From: Solirubrobacterales bacterium
Lineage (GTDB): Bacteria; Actinomycetota; Thermoleophilia; Solirubrobacterales; 70-9
Reading direction: 5' to 3'
Length of the DNA: 64,000 nt
Assembly (NCBI GenBank): GCA_025936755.1
Contig: JAICSS010000010.1
Span: 1-64,000, forward strand
In this document: piece by piece, positions 25,088 to 34,120 of the stretch
How positions within the stretch are numbered: the stretch's first letter is position 1
Layout of the letters: each line of letters begins with the position of its first letter
The notes under the pieces: generated by a model
The model's database searches: none
Seen by the model: the letters and a program-made list of their open reading frames with translations, nothing else
Told to the model about the DNA's origin: nothing
Position numbers and translations under genes: made by a program

Positions 25088-26746
25088 TCAGGCGCCTGGG
25101 GGGAATTCGGTGGCGCGGGGGAAGGCCTCGCGAAGTTCGAGGCAGCGGGCGCGGGAGTCGACCGGGGCGAACTGGCCGTTGACGGTGTCGACGAAGTAGG
25201 TGCGGCCGTAGCGGGAGCCGAAGCGGCCCAGCTGGCCGGGCGGCGGGGGCGGATATTCGGGCTGGCCGGCGGGGACGACGCCCTCGGCGGTGCACTGGAA
25301 GCGGGTGCCGAGGAGGCCGACGAAGCTGCGGACCGTGTGGCGGTGGTAGCGGAGGGCGACGGCGGCGGACATGTTCCAGGAGTTGGCGAAGACCGGAACG
25401 CCGGGGGAGATCTCGACGGGCTGGGCGAAGGTCCAGATCGCGGTGCCCGGCGGCGGGTCCGGGACCGCCCTTTCGACCAGGTCCACCATCCTCTGGCCTT
25501 CCTCGTAGGCGGCGACGAAGGCGCGGGATTCGTCTTCGATCGGCGAGACCCAACTGAGCCCGAGGGCGACGGCGAGCGCGCCGGTGCCGAGGGCGGCGAG
25601 GAGCGCGGCTCGCCGCAGCTTCTGGGTCGCCAGCGTGGCGAAGATCGCCAGGGTGGCATAGAGGAAGAGGGTCCAGCCGAGGGCCGGCACCGCGTTGACG
25701 CGGTCGGCGATCCCCGCCGCCAGCGGCCGGTAGTAGTCGAGACCGGGGACGTAGATCAGGTAGCCGAGGAGGGCGACGAGGAGGCCGGCCGCCGCGATCC
25801 CGAGCAGGGCCTCGACCCGCCCGCGCAGCGGGTCGGGCCGCGCTCGCCGCCTGACCGTCAGCAGCGCCCACGCGTACAGGGCGACCAGCGCGACGAAGGC
25901 GAGGACCCGCGCGCCGCCGAACGGCAGCAGCGTCCCGAACACGAGCTCCGGAAGCTCCGAGGCCATCGCCCAGGCATGGTCGATCGCACCCCCCACCCCT
26001 TCGCCGCGGGCTTCGCTCGCCCCGCTGACCGTCAGCGCCAGCGGCAGCAGGACCACGCAGTCGGCCAGCCACCGGGCCGCCGCCTGCCGTCGCGGCGACC
26101 GCAGCGCATAGACCAGGAAGGAGGTTAAGAAGAACGGCAGGCAGACCTCGTAGAGGAGGAGGCTGAGGGCGAACAGGAGCAGCGAGGCGGCGTGGAGGGC
26201 GAGCCGCCGCCGCCCTTCCGCCCGGAACGCCCGCAGGGCCAGCAGGAACCCGATCGCGCCGAGGGCGATCGAGAGCGAGGCATGGACGATCGGGGACCAC
26301 AGCCACAGCGAGGAAGCCGCCGGGAAGACGACGAGCAGGGTGACGACGGCGGCGGCGTCGAGGTAGCGCACGCCCAGCTCCCGCATCAGGGCGTAGAGGG
26401 CAAGGCACATCCCGACTCCGGAGGCGATCTGCCACGCGTACCAGGCGCCGGTGTCGGCGCCGAACCACTCGTTCAGCGCCACCCGGTAGACGGCGTTCGC
26501 GGGCCGCGAGGCCATGCTTTCGAGGTCGAGGAAGTGGCCGACGGCGGAGAAGAAATTGTCGTGCGGGTAGAGGGCATACCAGGCGCGGGTCACCCAGGCG
26601 TCGCCGACCCACCCTCCGTTGCGGGCATGGTCGCCGTAGACGAGGACCGCGACGAAGACGAGGAGCGCCGCCAGTCCCAGCACCTGGACGAGCGCCCGCC
26701 GCCGCCCGCCGAGACGGTTCTCGAGGCTCGTGCTTTCGCGGAACAC
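25088..26746 (-). CDS. Polytopic membrane protein, GT-C glycosyltransferase-like
   Basis: 552 residues, about eleven membrane helices up to residue 410 followed by a ~140-residue soluble C-terminal domain. The first loop has GDAWVTRAWYALYPHD, a position where GT-C enzymes keep acidic residues. The layout recalls oligosaccharide or arabinosyl/mannosyl transferases but no family motif is decisive. It lies 7 nt after the methyltransferase gene on the same strand, at the end of a glycan-type gene block. Confidence 0.65.
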   Translation of the reverse strand: MFRESTSLENRLGGRRRALVQVLGLAALLVFVAVLVYGDHARNGGWVGDAWVTRAWYALYPHDNFFSAVGHFLDLESMASRPANAVYRVALNEWFGADTGAWYAWQIASGVGMCLALYALMRELGVRYLDAAAVVTLLVVFPAASSLWLWSPIVHASLSIALGAIGFLLALRAFRAEGRRRLALHAASLLLFALSLLLYEVCLPFFLTSFLVYALRSPRRQAAARWLADCVVLLPLALTVSGASEARGEGVGGAIDHAWAMASELPELVFGTLLPFGGARVLAFVALVALYAWALLTVRRRARPDPLRGRVEALLGIAAAGLLVALLGYLIYVPGLDYYRPLAAGIADRVNAVPALGWTLFLYATLAIFATLATQKLRRAALLAALGTGALAVALGLSWVSPIEDESRAFVAAYEEGQRMVDLVERAVPDPPPGTAIWTFAQPVEISPGVPVFANSWNMSAAVALRYHRHTVRSFVGLLGTRFQCTAEGVVPAGQPEYPPPPPGQLGRFGSRYGRTYFVDTVNGQFAPVDSRARCLELREAFPRATEFPPGA

Positions 26747-26753
26747 GAAGCGG

Positions 26754-27836
26754 TTACCGCTGCAGCTTCAGCGCGCGACTGGCCTTCCGCAGGAACCCCG
26801 TCGCCTGCCAGCTGCGCGAACCGAGGACCTCCCCCAGCCGCGTGTCGAGAGACGCCTTGAGCTCGTGCATTTCCGCCAGCCGGTGCTTCAGCAGGGGCAT
26901 TTGCGCCAGCTCCTGGTTGGCGTCGATCAGCGACTTGTTCACCTGCTCCAGGCGCTCGGCCAGCGACGCCGCCCGAGCCTCGGCCTCGGCCGCCCGCCGT
27001 TCCGCCTCCAGGGCTCGCGTCTCCTCCGCCCGGGCGGCGCCGTTTTGCGCCGCCGCCCGGTCGACCCGCTCCTGCCACCACCGCACCTCGAACGGGTCGG
27101 CCATGCTGACCAGGGCCGACGGCCGCGGGGCCCCCTCGTCGCAGCCGACGACGATCGTGAAGGTCGTCCCCCGGGGCCGCTGGATCGCCGACCGCCGCAC
27201 CGGGACCGGAGACGCGCCCGCCCCGTTCGAGTGCCCGTTGGAGCCGTTTTCGGCCGGCTCGATCGCCGAGGCGAGCCAGGCGTGCTGGAGGTACATCTGC
27301 ACGCAGCCGAAGTGCTCCTGCACCAGCCCCAGCAGCTCCTCCGGGCGAAGCTCGTGTCGATGGTGCTCGTTCCCCGGCGGATAGACGTCGGGATTGGGAG
27401 AGGAGACGAGGATCATCCCGCCGGGCCGAACCACGCGCCGCAGCTCGGCCAGGCCCCGCTGCGGCGATTCGAGGTGCTCGATCGTCTCGAAGCAGACAGC
27501 GGCGTCGAAGCTGTCGTCGTCCAGCTCGAGGATCTGCAGGTCTCCCTGGAGCACGGTGGCGCCGCACCGCTCCCCGCGCGCTCTCGACTCGGCGACCGCG
27601 CCCCCGTCGACATCGATCCCCGTGAGCGAAGCGGCTCCCGCTTCGGCCAGGATCTCCAGCCCGTAGCCGGTTCCACAGCCGGCGTCCAGCACCGTCTTGC
27701 CGCCGAGGAGCTCCCCCGCCCACCAGTAGCGGCCACGATGCTCCGCGTCCATCAGGGTGTCTGCCGATGCACTCGGATCGAAGCGCTCAGGATGAGCGAC
27801 AGCGCTTGCCGGCGAGCTGCCGTTCTGAGATCCCAT
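26754..27836 (-). CDS. SAM-dependent methyltransferase with C-terminal coiled coil
   Basis: 360 residues. Class I SAM motif VLDAGCGTGYG (about residues 48-58), acidic strand-2 residue in TGIDVDGG, FDAAVCFETIEHL and the LRRVVRPGGMILVSSPNP post-motifs. Residues 255-345 form an Ala/Glu-rich coiled coil. The pattern matches methyltransferases that act with glycosyltransferases in polysaccharide chain ends. ATG 27836 has AGGAGG six nt upstream. Confidence 0.88.
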   Translation of the reverse strand: MGSQNGSSPASAVAHPERFDPSASADTLMDAEHRGRYWWAGELLGGKTVLDAGCGTGYGLEILAEAGAASLTGIDVDGGAVAESRARGERCGATVLQGDLQILELDDDSFDAAVCFETIEHLESPQRGLAELRRVVRPGGMILVSSPNPDVYPPGNEHHRHELRPEELLGLVQEHFGCVQMYLQHAWLASAIEPAENGSNGHSNGAGASPVPVRRSAIQRPRGTTFTIVVGCDEGAPRPSALVSMADPFEVRWWQERVDRAAAQNGAARAEETRALEAERRAAEAEARAASLAERLEQVNKSLIDANQELAQMPLLKHRLAEMHELKASLDTRLGEVLGSRSWQATGFLRKASRALKLQR

Positions 27837-27873
27837 AGAAGCCTCCTGCCTCATTACCCAATCGCCGCAGTAT

Positions 27874-28590
27874 CTACCACTCCCCGGCGTAGAGACCCGG
27901 AGTCACTTGTTGATTCGTCCAGAGCCCTGCCGAGGGCGGCCGCTTGCGCTCGTAAATCGCCCCCCACCACTTCCAGCGCGGATTCGGCAGCGGACCGAGC
28001 TCCTGCGTCGCGATCGGATCGAACCCCTCGGCGGCGATCGCCGCCGTCAGGAAGGAGGGCGTCATCGCCCAGATCCAGTGCGAGTGGTTGACCTCGTCGA
28101 CGTCGAAGACCTTGTGGTCGGAGGCTTCGGCCTCCAGCGGATAAAGCTCCTCGACGGCCGTGTTGCCGGGGAGGTAGACGAGGGTCCCGGGGTGCTTCTG
28201 CTCCTCCAGCATCGGCTGCACCACGCAGAACCGCTTCTCGACCAGCCGCAGCATCAGCGACAGGGTCCCCAGCATCCCCGGCTGGTGCAGGAGGATGTCG
28301 AAGACGACGCCGAGGTCGAACCTCTCGCGCACGCTCGCCATGAACAGCGGGTCCGAGAAGTCGCCCTTGCGGAAGTCGATCTTCGGCTCGGCGATCCGCT
28401 CCTGCTGCCAGGCGGTGGTCTCGAGGCTGTCGATCAGCAGCACCCGGTCGCAGTGTTCGGCGCACTCGACCGTGTAGCCGCCGTCGACCCGCCACATGTC
28501 CCCGAAGAGGACGGCGCTCTCACACCCCGGCAGCGCCTGCCCGAGCAGCTCCAGCTTGAAGCCGACGACCGGCTCGCTCCGATCGAGCAT
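27874..28590 (-). CDS. Methyltransferase-like protein of glycan cluster
   Basis: 238 residues. LFGDMWRVDGGYTVECAEHCDRVLLIDSLE looks like the strand-loop-strand of a Rossmann methyltransferase with a relaxed glycine motif; FDLGVVFDILLHQPGMLGTL corresponds to the strand-4 region. Glycine-rich motif I is degenerate, so catalysis is uncertain. It sits between the other methyltransferase and the lipoprotein gene. Confidence 0.6.
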   Translation of the reverse strand: MLDRSEPVVGFKLELLGQALPGCESAVLFGDMWRVDGGYTVECAEHCDRVLLIDSLETTAWQQERIAEPKIDFRKGDFSDPLFMASVRERFDLGVVFDILLHQPGMLGTLSLMLRLVEKRFCVVQPMLEEQKHPGTLVYLPGNTAVEELYPLEAEASDHKVFDVDEVNHSHWIWAMTPSFLTAAIAAEGFDPIATQELGPLPNPRWKWWGAIYERKRPPSAGLWTNQQVTPGLYAGEW

Positions 28591-28609
28591 CAGAGCGATC
28601 CCGGCCGGT

Positions 28610-29134
28610 TCAGCATTCGGCGGCGATCCGCCCCTTGATGCCTTCGCCGAAGAGCAGGGGCCCTTCCCTGCCGTCGAGCGAGGCGACGACTTCGATGCCG
28701 GCGGCGGGCGCGCCGCATTCGAGCGCGCCGAGCGGCAGACGCAGTTCGAACCCGCTTTCCTCGAGGCCGGGCTTGCCGAGGACTTCGACCACGTCTTCCC
28801 GCTTCATGGTGGGAACGACGCCGGCCAGCTTCCTGCCCCCCACCGATGCGGTCACCTGAGTGGCCGGTTCGGCCAGGTCGGCCGAGCCGGCCCAGCCGGA
28901 GAGGATCATCGATTCGCCGTCGGTGGCGACGTTGTCGACGTAGCCGGCCACGGGGCTGCCCCCGCCGCCGCTTTCCGGGTTCGCCTTGTCTCCTCCCCCA
29001 CCGCCCCCTTGCGGCTTCGAAGCCACGGTTTCGGTGACGGTCACGGTCGTCTCGCCGCCGCCGCAGGCCGTTAGTCCCAGGGCCAGGGCAAGGCAGACGA
29101 TGATCAGGGAGGCACGAAGGTCGAGTAGTCGCAT
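28610..29134 (-). CDS. Predicted lipoprotein
   Basis: About 174 residues. A signal segment ends in the lipobox LTAC (LALALGLTACGGG), a Gly-rich linker follows, then a compact C-terminal beta domain with paired Cys residues (ECGAPAAG, AAEC). A TTG four codons earlier is possible. No enzyme motif seen. Its place between methyltransferase and glycosyltransferase genes suggests an envelope role. Confidence 0.75.
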   Translation of the reverse strand: MRLLDLRASLIIVCLALALGLTACGGGETTVTVTETVASKPQGGGGGGDKANPESGGGGSPVAGYVDNVATDGESMILSGWAGSADLAEPATQVTASVGGRKLAGVVPTMKREDVVEVLGKPGLEESGFELRLPLGALECGAPAAGIEVVASLDGREGPLLFGEGIKGRIAAEC

Positions 29135-29158
29135 CGAGCGGCGCAATCTAACGGCTAT

Positions 29159-31021
29159 TCAGGTCGTGGCGGCGGCAAGGTACGGATGGCGGCGCAGCAG
29201 AGCTCCCCAGGCGGCGGTGCTGTCGACGTTGGCGAGGGCGATCATCGAATGCGGGCTCTTGCGGTAGCGGCCGACGAAGTCGGGGACGTGGACGCCGTCG
29301 TAGCCGGCGCCGGCCAGGGCCACCCAGAGGGCGAAGTCCTCCCACCCGTAGAGCGCGGGATCGGTGGCGTAGCCGCCGACCGCCTCGAGCGCGGAGCGGC
29401 GCAGCATCGCCATCGCGTCGATGTAGTTGCCCCGGCGCAACCGCTCGGGATCCCAGGGAAGCCAGTTCATCAGGTCGACCGGGCCGTTGACGTCGAACGA
29501 CTGGATGATCCCGTAGGCAAAGGCCGCCTCGGGGCTCTCGTCGAGGGCCGCGGCGAGGCGCTCCAGTCCCGCGCTCATGACTTCGTTGTCGGCGTCGAGG
29601 ATGAACAGGTAATCGGCCTTCGCATGGGTCGCGGCGAGATTCCGCGCCGCCGGCAGGCCGCGGTTGCGCGAGAGGCGCACATGGGTGAGCGAAAGCCAGG
29701 GAAGCTCCTCGCAGGTGGCTTCGACGGCGGCGACCGAGCCGTCGCTCGAAGCGTCGTCGACGGCGACGACCTCGACCTCGCCGAGGCTGCCGAGGGCGAC
29801 GCTGCGGATCGCGTCGCCGACGAAGTCGGCGTAGTTGTGGACGGTGAGGAGGACGCTCACCCGCGGCTCCGTGTCCTGCGGGCCGAAGCGCACCACCTGC
29901 TCCTCGTCGCCTCCGCCGCCGAGCATCTCCTCCATGCGCCGCTCCAGGTTGTGGACCCGCACGATCAGGTGCTTCAGCCCCATTCGCCCGGCCAGCGCGG
30001 TGCCGACGTGCTCGGCGTACTCCTCCCACGGCGGTTTCGGCTCCGGCTGGGGCGCCGGCAGCGGCACCGGCTCGGGCGTTCGGAGGTTGCTCTGCGGCAC
30101 CTGCTCCGCCGCCCGTTCGACCGCCCCCAGGAGGCGCTCGCGAGTCTGGGACACCGGCATCTCCTCGCGCAGGAACTCGTAGGCGGTGCGGCGGATCCGC
30201 CGCATTCGCTCCGGGTCTTCCAGCAGCCCGCCGAGGACTTCGGGCAGCTGCCAGTAGCCGGCGGATATGTAGTGCTCGCCCGGGACGAGCGGCTCGATCT
30301 CCACGCAGTGCTCGGTGACGATCACGCAGCCGTTCAGCTGCGCCCCCACCACCCGGTGCCACTCCAGGTAGGGCAACGGGCTGCGGTGGACGTTGAAGAG
30401 GACCTTCGTGTCGGCGAGCATCCTCCACTTCCGCTCCCGGGCCCAGAACGACTCCTTCTCGCCGGTGTGCGTCCGGTCGATCTCGGTCAGCTTGATCGCC
30501 GCCCTCCGCCCCTCTAGGTAAGGCGCAGCCAGGGCGAGGGCGTGGGCGCGTCGCTCCGCGTGGCCGCCCATGAAGACGACGTCGAGCGAGCGCTCGCGCT
30601 CGAGGTCCCCGCCCCAGGCGTCCCATTCGGGCACGTAGCCGAGGGGCAGGTGCTCGGCGGCGATGCCGCGGGCGCGCAGCTCGGTCACCCCCAACCGGTT
30701 GATGTCCAGCACGGCGCCCGCCCGGGCCGCGACGCTGGCCGAGAGGTCGAACCAGGGGGTCCGGGGCTGCTCGGTGCACACCGCCAGCGTGCGCTTCAGC
30801 TGCGCCGAGGTCGGGTGCGCGAGCTCTTCGACCAGCGCGTAGTACTCGTGCGGGACGAACATGTAAACGAGGTCGTCGGCCGGAGGCGGGAAGCAGTCGA
30901 CCGACTCCTCGACGGCGATCCCGGCCTCGGCGAGAACCCCCGAGAACGCTTCCAGGATCTCGGAGAAGAACACGTTCTGCTGGCTGGCAGAAACGACGCA
31001 GATCCGCAGCTTGCCCCCCAT
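29159..31021 (-). CDS. Two-domain glycosyltransferase (CgeB/GT-B-like plus GT2)
   Basis: 620 residues. Residues 1-290 resemble a GT-B/CgeB-like domain (DINRLGVTELRARGI, VVFMGG, HRSPLPYLEWHRVVGAQLNG). A Pro-rich linker follows (about 300-335). Residues 385-615 are a family 2 glycosyltransferase: VSVLLTVHNYADFV, VAVDDASSDGS, LPAARNLAATHAKADYLFILDADNEV with the DxD and a YGWEDFALW acceptor region. It would build surface glycans from nucleotide sugars. Confidence 0.88.
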   Translation of the reverse strand: MGGKLRICVVSASQQNVFFSEILEAFSGVLAEAGIAVEESVDCFPPPADDLVYMFVPHEYYALVEELAHPTSAQLKRTLAVCTEQPRTPWFDLSASVAARAGAVLDINRLGVTELRARGIAAEHLPLGYVPEWDAWGGDLERERSLDVVFMGGHAERRAHALALAAPYLEGRRAAIKLTEIDRTHTGEKESFWARERKWRMLADTKVLFNVHRSPLPYLEWHRVVGAQLNGCVIVTEHCVEIEPLVPGEHYISAGYWQLPEVLGGLLEDPERMRRIRRTAYEFLREEMPVSQTRERLLGAVERAAEQVPQSNLRTPEPVPLPAPQPEPKPPWEEYAEHVGTALAGRMGLKHLIVRVHNLERRMEEMLGGGGDEEQVVRFGPQDTEPRVSVLLTVHNYADFVGDAIRSVALGSLGEVEVVAVDDASSDGSVAAVEATCEELPWLSLTHVRLSRNRGLPAARNLAATHAKADYLFILDADNEVMSAGLERLAAALDESPEAAFAYGIIQSFDVNGPVDLMNWLPWDPERLRRGNYIDAMAMLRRSALEAVGGYATDPALYGWEDFALWVALAGAGYDGVHVPDFVGRYRKSPHSMIALANVDSTAAWGALLRRHPYLAAATT

Positions 31022-31040
31022 CCCGGGGGATTATCGCTTC

Positions 31041-32555
31041 TCAGGCGACCGAAGCGAACTTGCCCGTACGACCCTCGTCCGCCTCCCCCGCAGAGGCGGC
31101 GTCGCCGCGGGAAAAGTCGATCTCGTCGTCGAGCGGGCCCTTGCGCAGGAGGCGGATGTCCTGGGCGTAGTTCTGGTGCAGGCGCCAGGGATGGGCTGCC
31201 GCCTGTTTGGGGAGCTGGTCGAGGGCGCGCAGGACGTAGCCGGACTTGAGGTCGATGATCGGTTCGATCTCGACCGAGGAGCCGGGAGCCCTGGGGGTGG
31301 CGACGCGGTAGCCGTGGGCGTCCATGTGCTCGAGCAGGCGGCAGACGTAGGCGGCGACGAGGTCGGTCTTGAGGGTGAAGGAGGCGTTGGTGTAGCCGAG
31401 CGCCAGGCACATGTTGGGGATGCCGCTGAACATCATCCCCTTGTAGCCGACGGTCTCCGACATCCGTTTCTCCCTGCCGTCGACGAGGATCTGCATCCCG
31501 CCGAGGACGAGCATGTTGAGGCCGGTGGCGGTGACGATGATGTCGGCCTCCAGCTCCTTGCCCGACTGCAGCCGGATCCCCTTCTCGGTGAAGGTCTCGA
31601 TCCGGTCGGTGACGATCTCGGCCTTGCCCTTGCGGATCGCCTTGAAGAGGTCGGCGTCCGGCACGGCGCAGAGGCGCTCGTCCCAGGGGTCGTACCGCGG
31701 CTTGAAGTGGGTGTCGATGTCATAGCCGGCGGGCAGCAGCGGTTCGAGGCGTTTGCGAAGGATGCGCTTGGAGAAGTTGGGCCAGCGCCGGAAGAGCGTG
31801 TAGCTGCCGTGCAGGACGAGGACGTTCTTCCAGCGCACCGCCGCGTAGGCGAGCTTTTCCGGCAGCAGGCGCCGCAGCCGCTGGGCGAGCGGGTCGACGG
31901 CCGGGCGGGAGACGACGTAGGTGGGCGAGCGCTGCAGCATCGTCACCTGTGCCGTCCGCTCGGCCAGGGCCGGCACCAGCGTCATCGCCGTGGCGCCGCT
32001 GCCGATCACGACGACGCGCTTGCCCTCGTAGTCGAGGTCCTCGGGCCAGTGCTGGGGGTGGACGATCCGCCCCTCGAAGCGCTCGGTCCCCTCGAACTTC
32101 GGTAGGAAGCCCTCGTCGTAGCGGTAGTAGCCGGTGCAGCCGTAGAGCCAGTCGCAGGTCAGCTCGACCGGCTCGCCGTCGCGCTCGGCGCGGACGGTCC
32201 AGCGCGCCTCGGCGCTCGACCACTCGGCGGCGAGGACCTTGTGGTGGAAGCGGATCTTCCCCTCCACCCCATACTCCTGCGCCGTCTCCTTGATGTAGTC
32301 GAGGATCGACTCCCCGTCGGCGATCGACTTTTCCCCGAGCCAGGGCTTGAACGAGTAGCCGAGGGTGAACATGTCGGAGTCCGAGCGGATGCCGGGGTAG
32401 CGGAAGAGGTCCCAGGTCCCGCCGATCGAATCGCGCGCCTCGAGAATCGCGTAGCTCTTCCCGGGGCAGTTCCGCTGCAGGTGGACGGCGGCGCCGATGC
32501 CGGCAAGGCCGGCGCCGACGATGAGGACGTTTACGTGCTCGCGCTCGGTCGACAT
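31041..32555 (-). CDS. EthA-like FAD monooxygenase (Baeyer-Villiger type)
   Basis: 504 residues. FAD motif GAGLAGIG (14-21), NADPH motif GSGATA (185-190), and the Baeyer-Villiger fingerprint FxGxxxHxxxWP at 160-171 (FEGRIVHPQHWP). The enzyme class inserts oxygen beside ketones; the Mycobacterium relative EthA oxidises thioamides. AGGAGGAG precedes the ATG. It follows the SDR gene by 18 nt and both face the EthR-like regulator, which supports an ethA-type identity. Confidence 0.9.
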   Translation of the reverse strand: MSTEREHVNVLIVGAGLAGIGAAVHLQRNCPGKSYAILEARDSIGGTWDLFRYPGIRSDSDMFTLGYSFKPWLGEKSIADGESILDYIKETAQEYGVEGKIRFHHKVLAAEWSSAEARWTVRAERDGEPVELTCDWLYGCTGYYRYDEGFLPKFEGTERFEGRIVHPQHWPEDLDYEGKRVVVIGSGATAMTLVPALAERTAQVTMLQRSPTYVVSRPAVDPLAQRLRRLLPEKLAYAAVRWKNVLVLHGSYTLFRRWPNFSKRILRKRLEPLLPAGYDIDTHFKPRYDPWDERLCAVPDADLFKAIRKGKAEIVTDRIETFTEKGIRLQSGKELEADIIVTATGLNMLVLGGMQILVDGREKRMSETVGYKGMMFSGIPNMCLALGYTNASFTLKTDLVAAYVCRLLEHMDAHGYRVATPRAPGSSVEIEPIIDLKSGYVLRALDQLPKQAAAHPWRLHQNYAQDIRLLRKGPLDDEIDFSRGDAASAGEADEGRTGKFASVA

Positions 32556-32573
32556 GGGGGAATTCTCCTCCTA

Positions 32574-33368
32574 CTAGCGTTCGAGGCGAGCGAGGAGGTC
32601 GCTCGTCATCGGGGTGGACTTGAAGAGGCCGCGCCTGGCGCCGGTGCGCATCTGGCGCCGGACCGCCCGCTCGACCAGGCCTTTGGGGACGAACCGCATC
32701 GCGGCGTAGGCGCGGGCGCCGCGCTTGGTCGTGGCGAGGTCGCGGACCGGCTTGCCGTAGATGGCGCGGACGATTGTCTCGACCGCGGCGCTCAACGGCT
32801 CCGGCGGGACCATCCCCTCGAGGCCGATGCCGGCGCTCTGGCTGGCGTCGTGGATGGGGGTGCGGATGTAGCCGGGGTAGACGGTGGTGACGGTGACCTC
32901 GTCGCCGACCTCCGAGCGCAGCTGCTCGGAGTAGCCGACGACGGCGCGCTTGCTGGCGCCGTAGGCGGTGGCGAAGGGGACGGCGAGGTGGGCGAGGCCG
33001 GAGGAGATGTTGACGACGCGCCCGTGCGAGGTACGCAGCGCCGGCAGGGCCGAGGCGGTGACCCGCCAGGTGCCGAGCAGGTTGACGTCGAGGACGCGGA
33101 GGACGTCGGGGCCCGGCTTTTCGGTCGCGCTCTGCGGCAGGCCGATGCCGGCGCAGTTGACGAGGGCGTCGAGGCCGCCGCCGAGGCGCGCCACCGCGGC
33201 GGCGACGGCGGTGTCGACCGAGGCCTGGTCGGTGACGTCGCAGACGATCAGGTCGTCCTCGCCCTTGAGGTCGAGGCCGACGACCTGCGCCCCGCGCTCG
33301 CGCAGCGCCTTCGCGGTCGCCTCGCCGATGCCGCTGGCGGCGCCGGTGATGATCACGCGCTTGCTCAC
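32574..33368 (-). CDS. Short-chain dehydrogenase/reductase
   Basis: 264 residues, classical SDR: cofactor motif TGAASGIG, NCAG, catalytic Ser in VNISSG and YGASK for Tyr/Lys, then YPGYIRTPI. The Asp after strand 2 (VGLDLKG) favours NAD(H). The start is GTG 33368. It is first in a two-gene unit with the monooxygenase, transcribed away from the EthR-like gene, suggesting that it oxidises an alcohol to the ketone used by the monooxygenase. Confidence 0.88.
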   Translation of the reverse strand: MSKRVIITGAASGIGEATAKALRERGAQVVGLDLKGEDDLIVCDVTDQASVDTAVAAAVARLGGGLDALVNCAGIGLPQSATEKPGPDVLRVLDVNLLGTWRVTASALPALRTSHGRVVNISSGLAHLAVPFATAYGASKRAVVGYSEQLRSEVGDEVTVTTVYPGYIRTPIHDASQSAGIGLEGMVPPEPLSAAVETIVRAIYGKPVRDLATTKRGARAYAAMRFVPKGLVERAVRRQMRTGARRGLFKSTPMTSDLLARLER

Positions 33369-33390
33369 GAGCAGAACTGTATCAACACCG

Positions 33391-33427
33391 TGTCGAGTGG
33401 GTCAACGATTTGTTGATTCTCTCGACA
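33391..33427. promoter_or_regulatory. Probable EthR-type operator
   Basis: Interrupted palindrome: TGTCGAG-4 nt-TCAAC (33391-33406), 5-nt centre, GTTGA-4 nt-CTCGACA (33412-33427). Twelve of sixteen arm bases match. It lies between the divergent SDR/monooxygenase operon and the TetR-family gene and overlaps the place expected for both promoters. Confidence 0.65.
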
Positions 33428-33445
33428 GGATGTATCGTGGAGCAG

Positions 33446-34120
33446 ATGCCGACGACGGCCAAACCCGCGACCGACGCTGTCGTCGCGCCTGGCAAGGGCC
33501 GCGGGCGACGCGCCGCTCGCGCCAGCGGCGACGATCGGGAGCGGGCGATCCTGGAGACGGCGGAGCGGCTGCTGGAGGAGCGCCCTCTCAGCGAGATCTC
33601 CGTCGACGACCTCGCCAAAGGCGCCGGCATCTCCCGCCCCAGCTTCTACTTCTACTTCCCCTCGAAGGACGCGGTGGTGCTGACGATCGTCGACCGCCTC
33701 GTCGCCGCCGCGGCCGGCAGCCGCGAGGAAGCGCTGGCGACGCTGGCCCAGGGCGAGCCGCGGGCGGGCCTGCGCCGCGGCCTCGAAGACCTCTACGCCG
33801 CCTTCCGCGCCCGCCGGGCCGTCACCCTCGCCGCCGCCGAACTGCGGATGACCAATCCCGAAGCGCGCGAGCTCTGGGCCGAGGTGATGGAGGGCTGGGT
33901 CGCCGACGTCACCGCGGTGATCGAGTCCGAGCGCGCCAAGGGCGCCGCGCCGCCCGGCCCTCCCGCCCGCGAGATGGCGACTGCCCTCGTGCAGATGAAC
34001 GAGCGGGTCCAGTACGCGGCCTTCGCCGGCGAGTCCCCCGCGCTCGAGGAGGACCGGGTCCTCGACGTCCTCGTCGACATCTGGCTGCGGGCGATCTACG
34101 GCACCGCCGACCCGGGTTAA
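33446..34120 (+). CDS. TetR-family repressor, EthR-like
   Basis: 224 residues. The N-terminal region (RGRR...SGDDRERAIL) and DNA-binding domain (LSEISVDDLAKGAGISRP then FYFYFPSKDAV) match Mycobacterium EthR very closely, and the ligand domain keeps the MNER...AFAGE and VLDxLVxIWxxAIYG segments of that protein. EthR represses ethA. ATG 33446 with GGAG upstream is preferred; an earlier TTG would put the start inside the palindrome. Its stop overlaps the convergent LLM gene. Confidence 0.9.
   Translation: MPTTAKPATDAVVAPGKGRGRRAARASGDDRERAILETAERLLEERPLSEISVDDLAKGAGISRPSFYFYFPSKDAVVLTIVDRLVAAAAGSREEALATLAQGEPRAGLRRGLEDLYAAFRARRAVTLAAAELRMTNPEARELWAEVMEGWVADVTAVIESERAKGAAPPGPPAREMATALVQMNERVQYAAFAGESPALEEDRVLDVLVDIWLRAIYGTADPG

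Noticed and set aside
33410-33445. Earlier TTG start for the EthR-like regulator
   Set aside because: It would place the first codons inside the palindrome and lacks a ribosome-binding site; GGAG precedes ATG 33446 and the protein then aligns with EthR.
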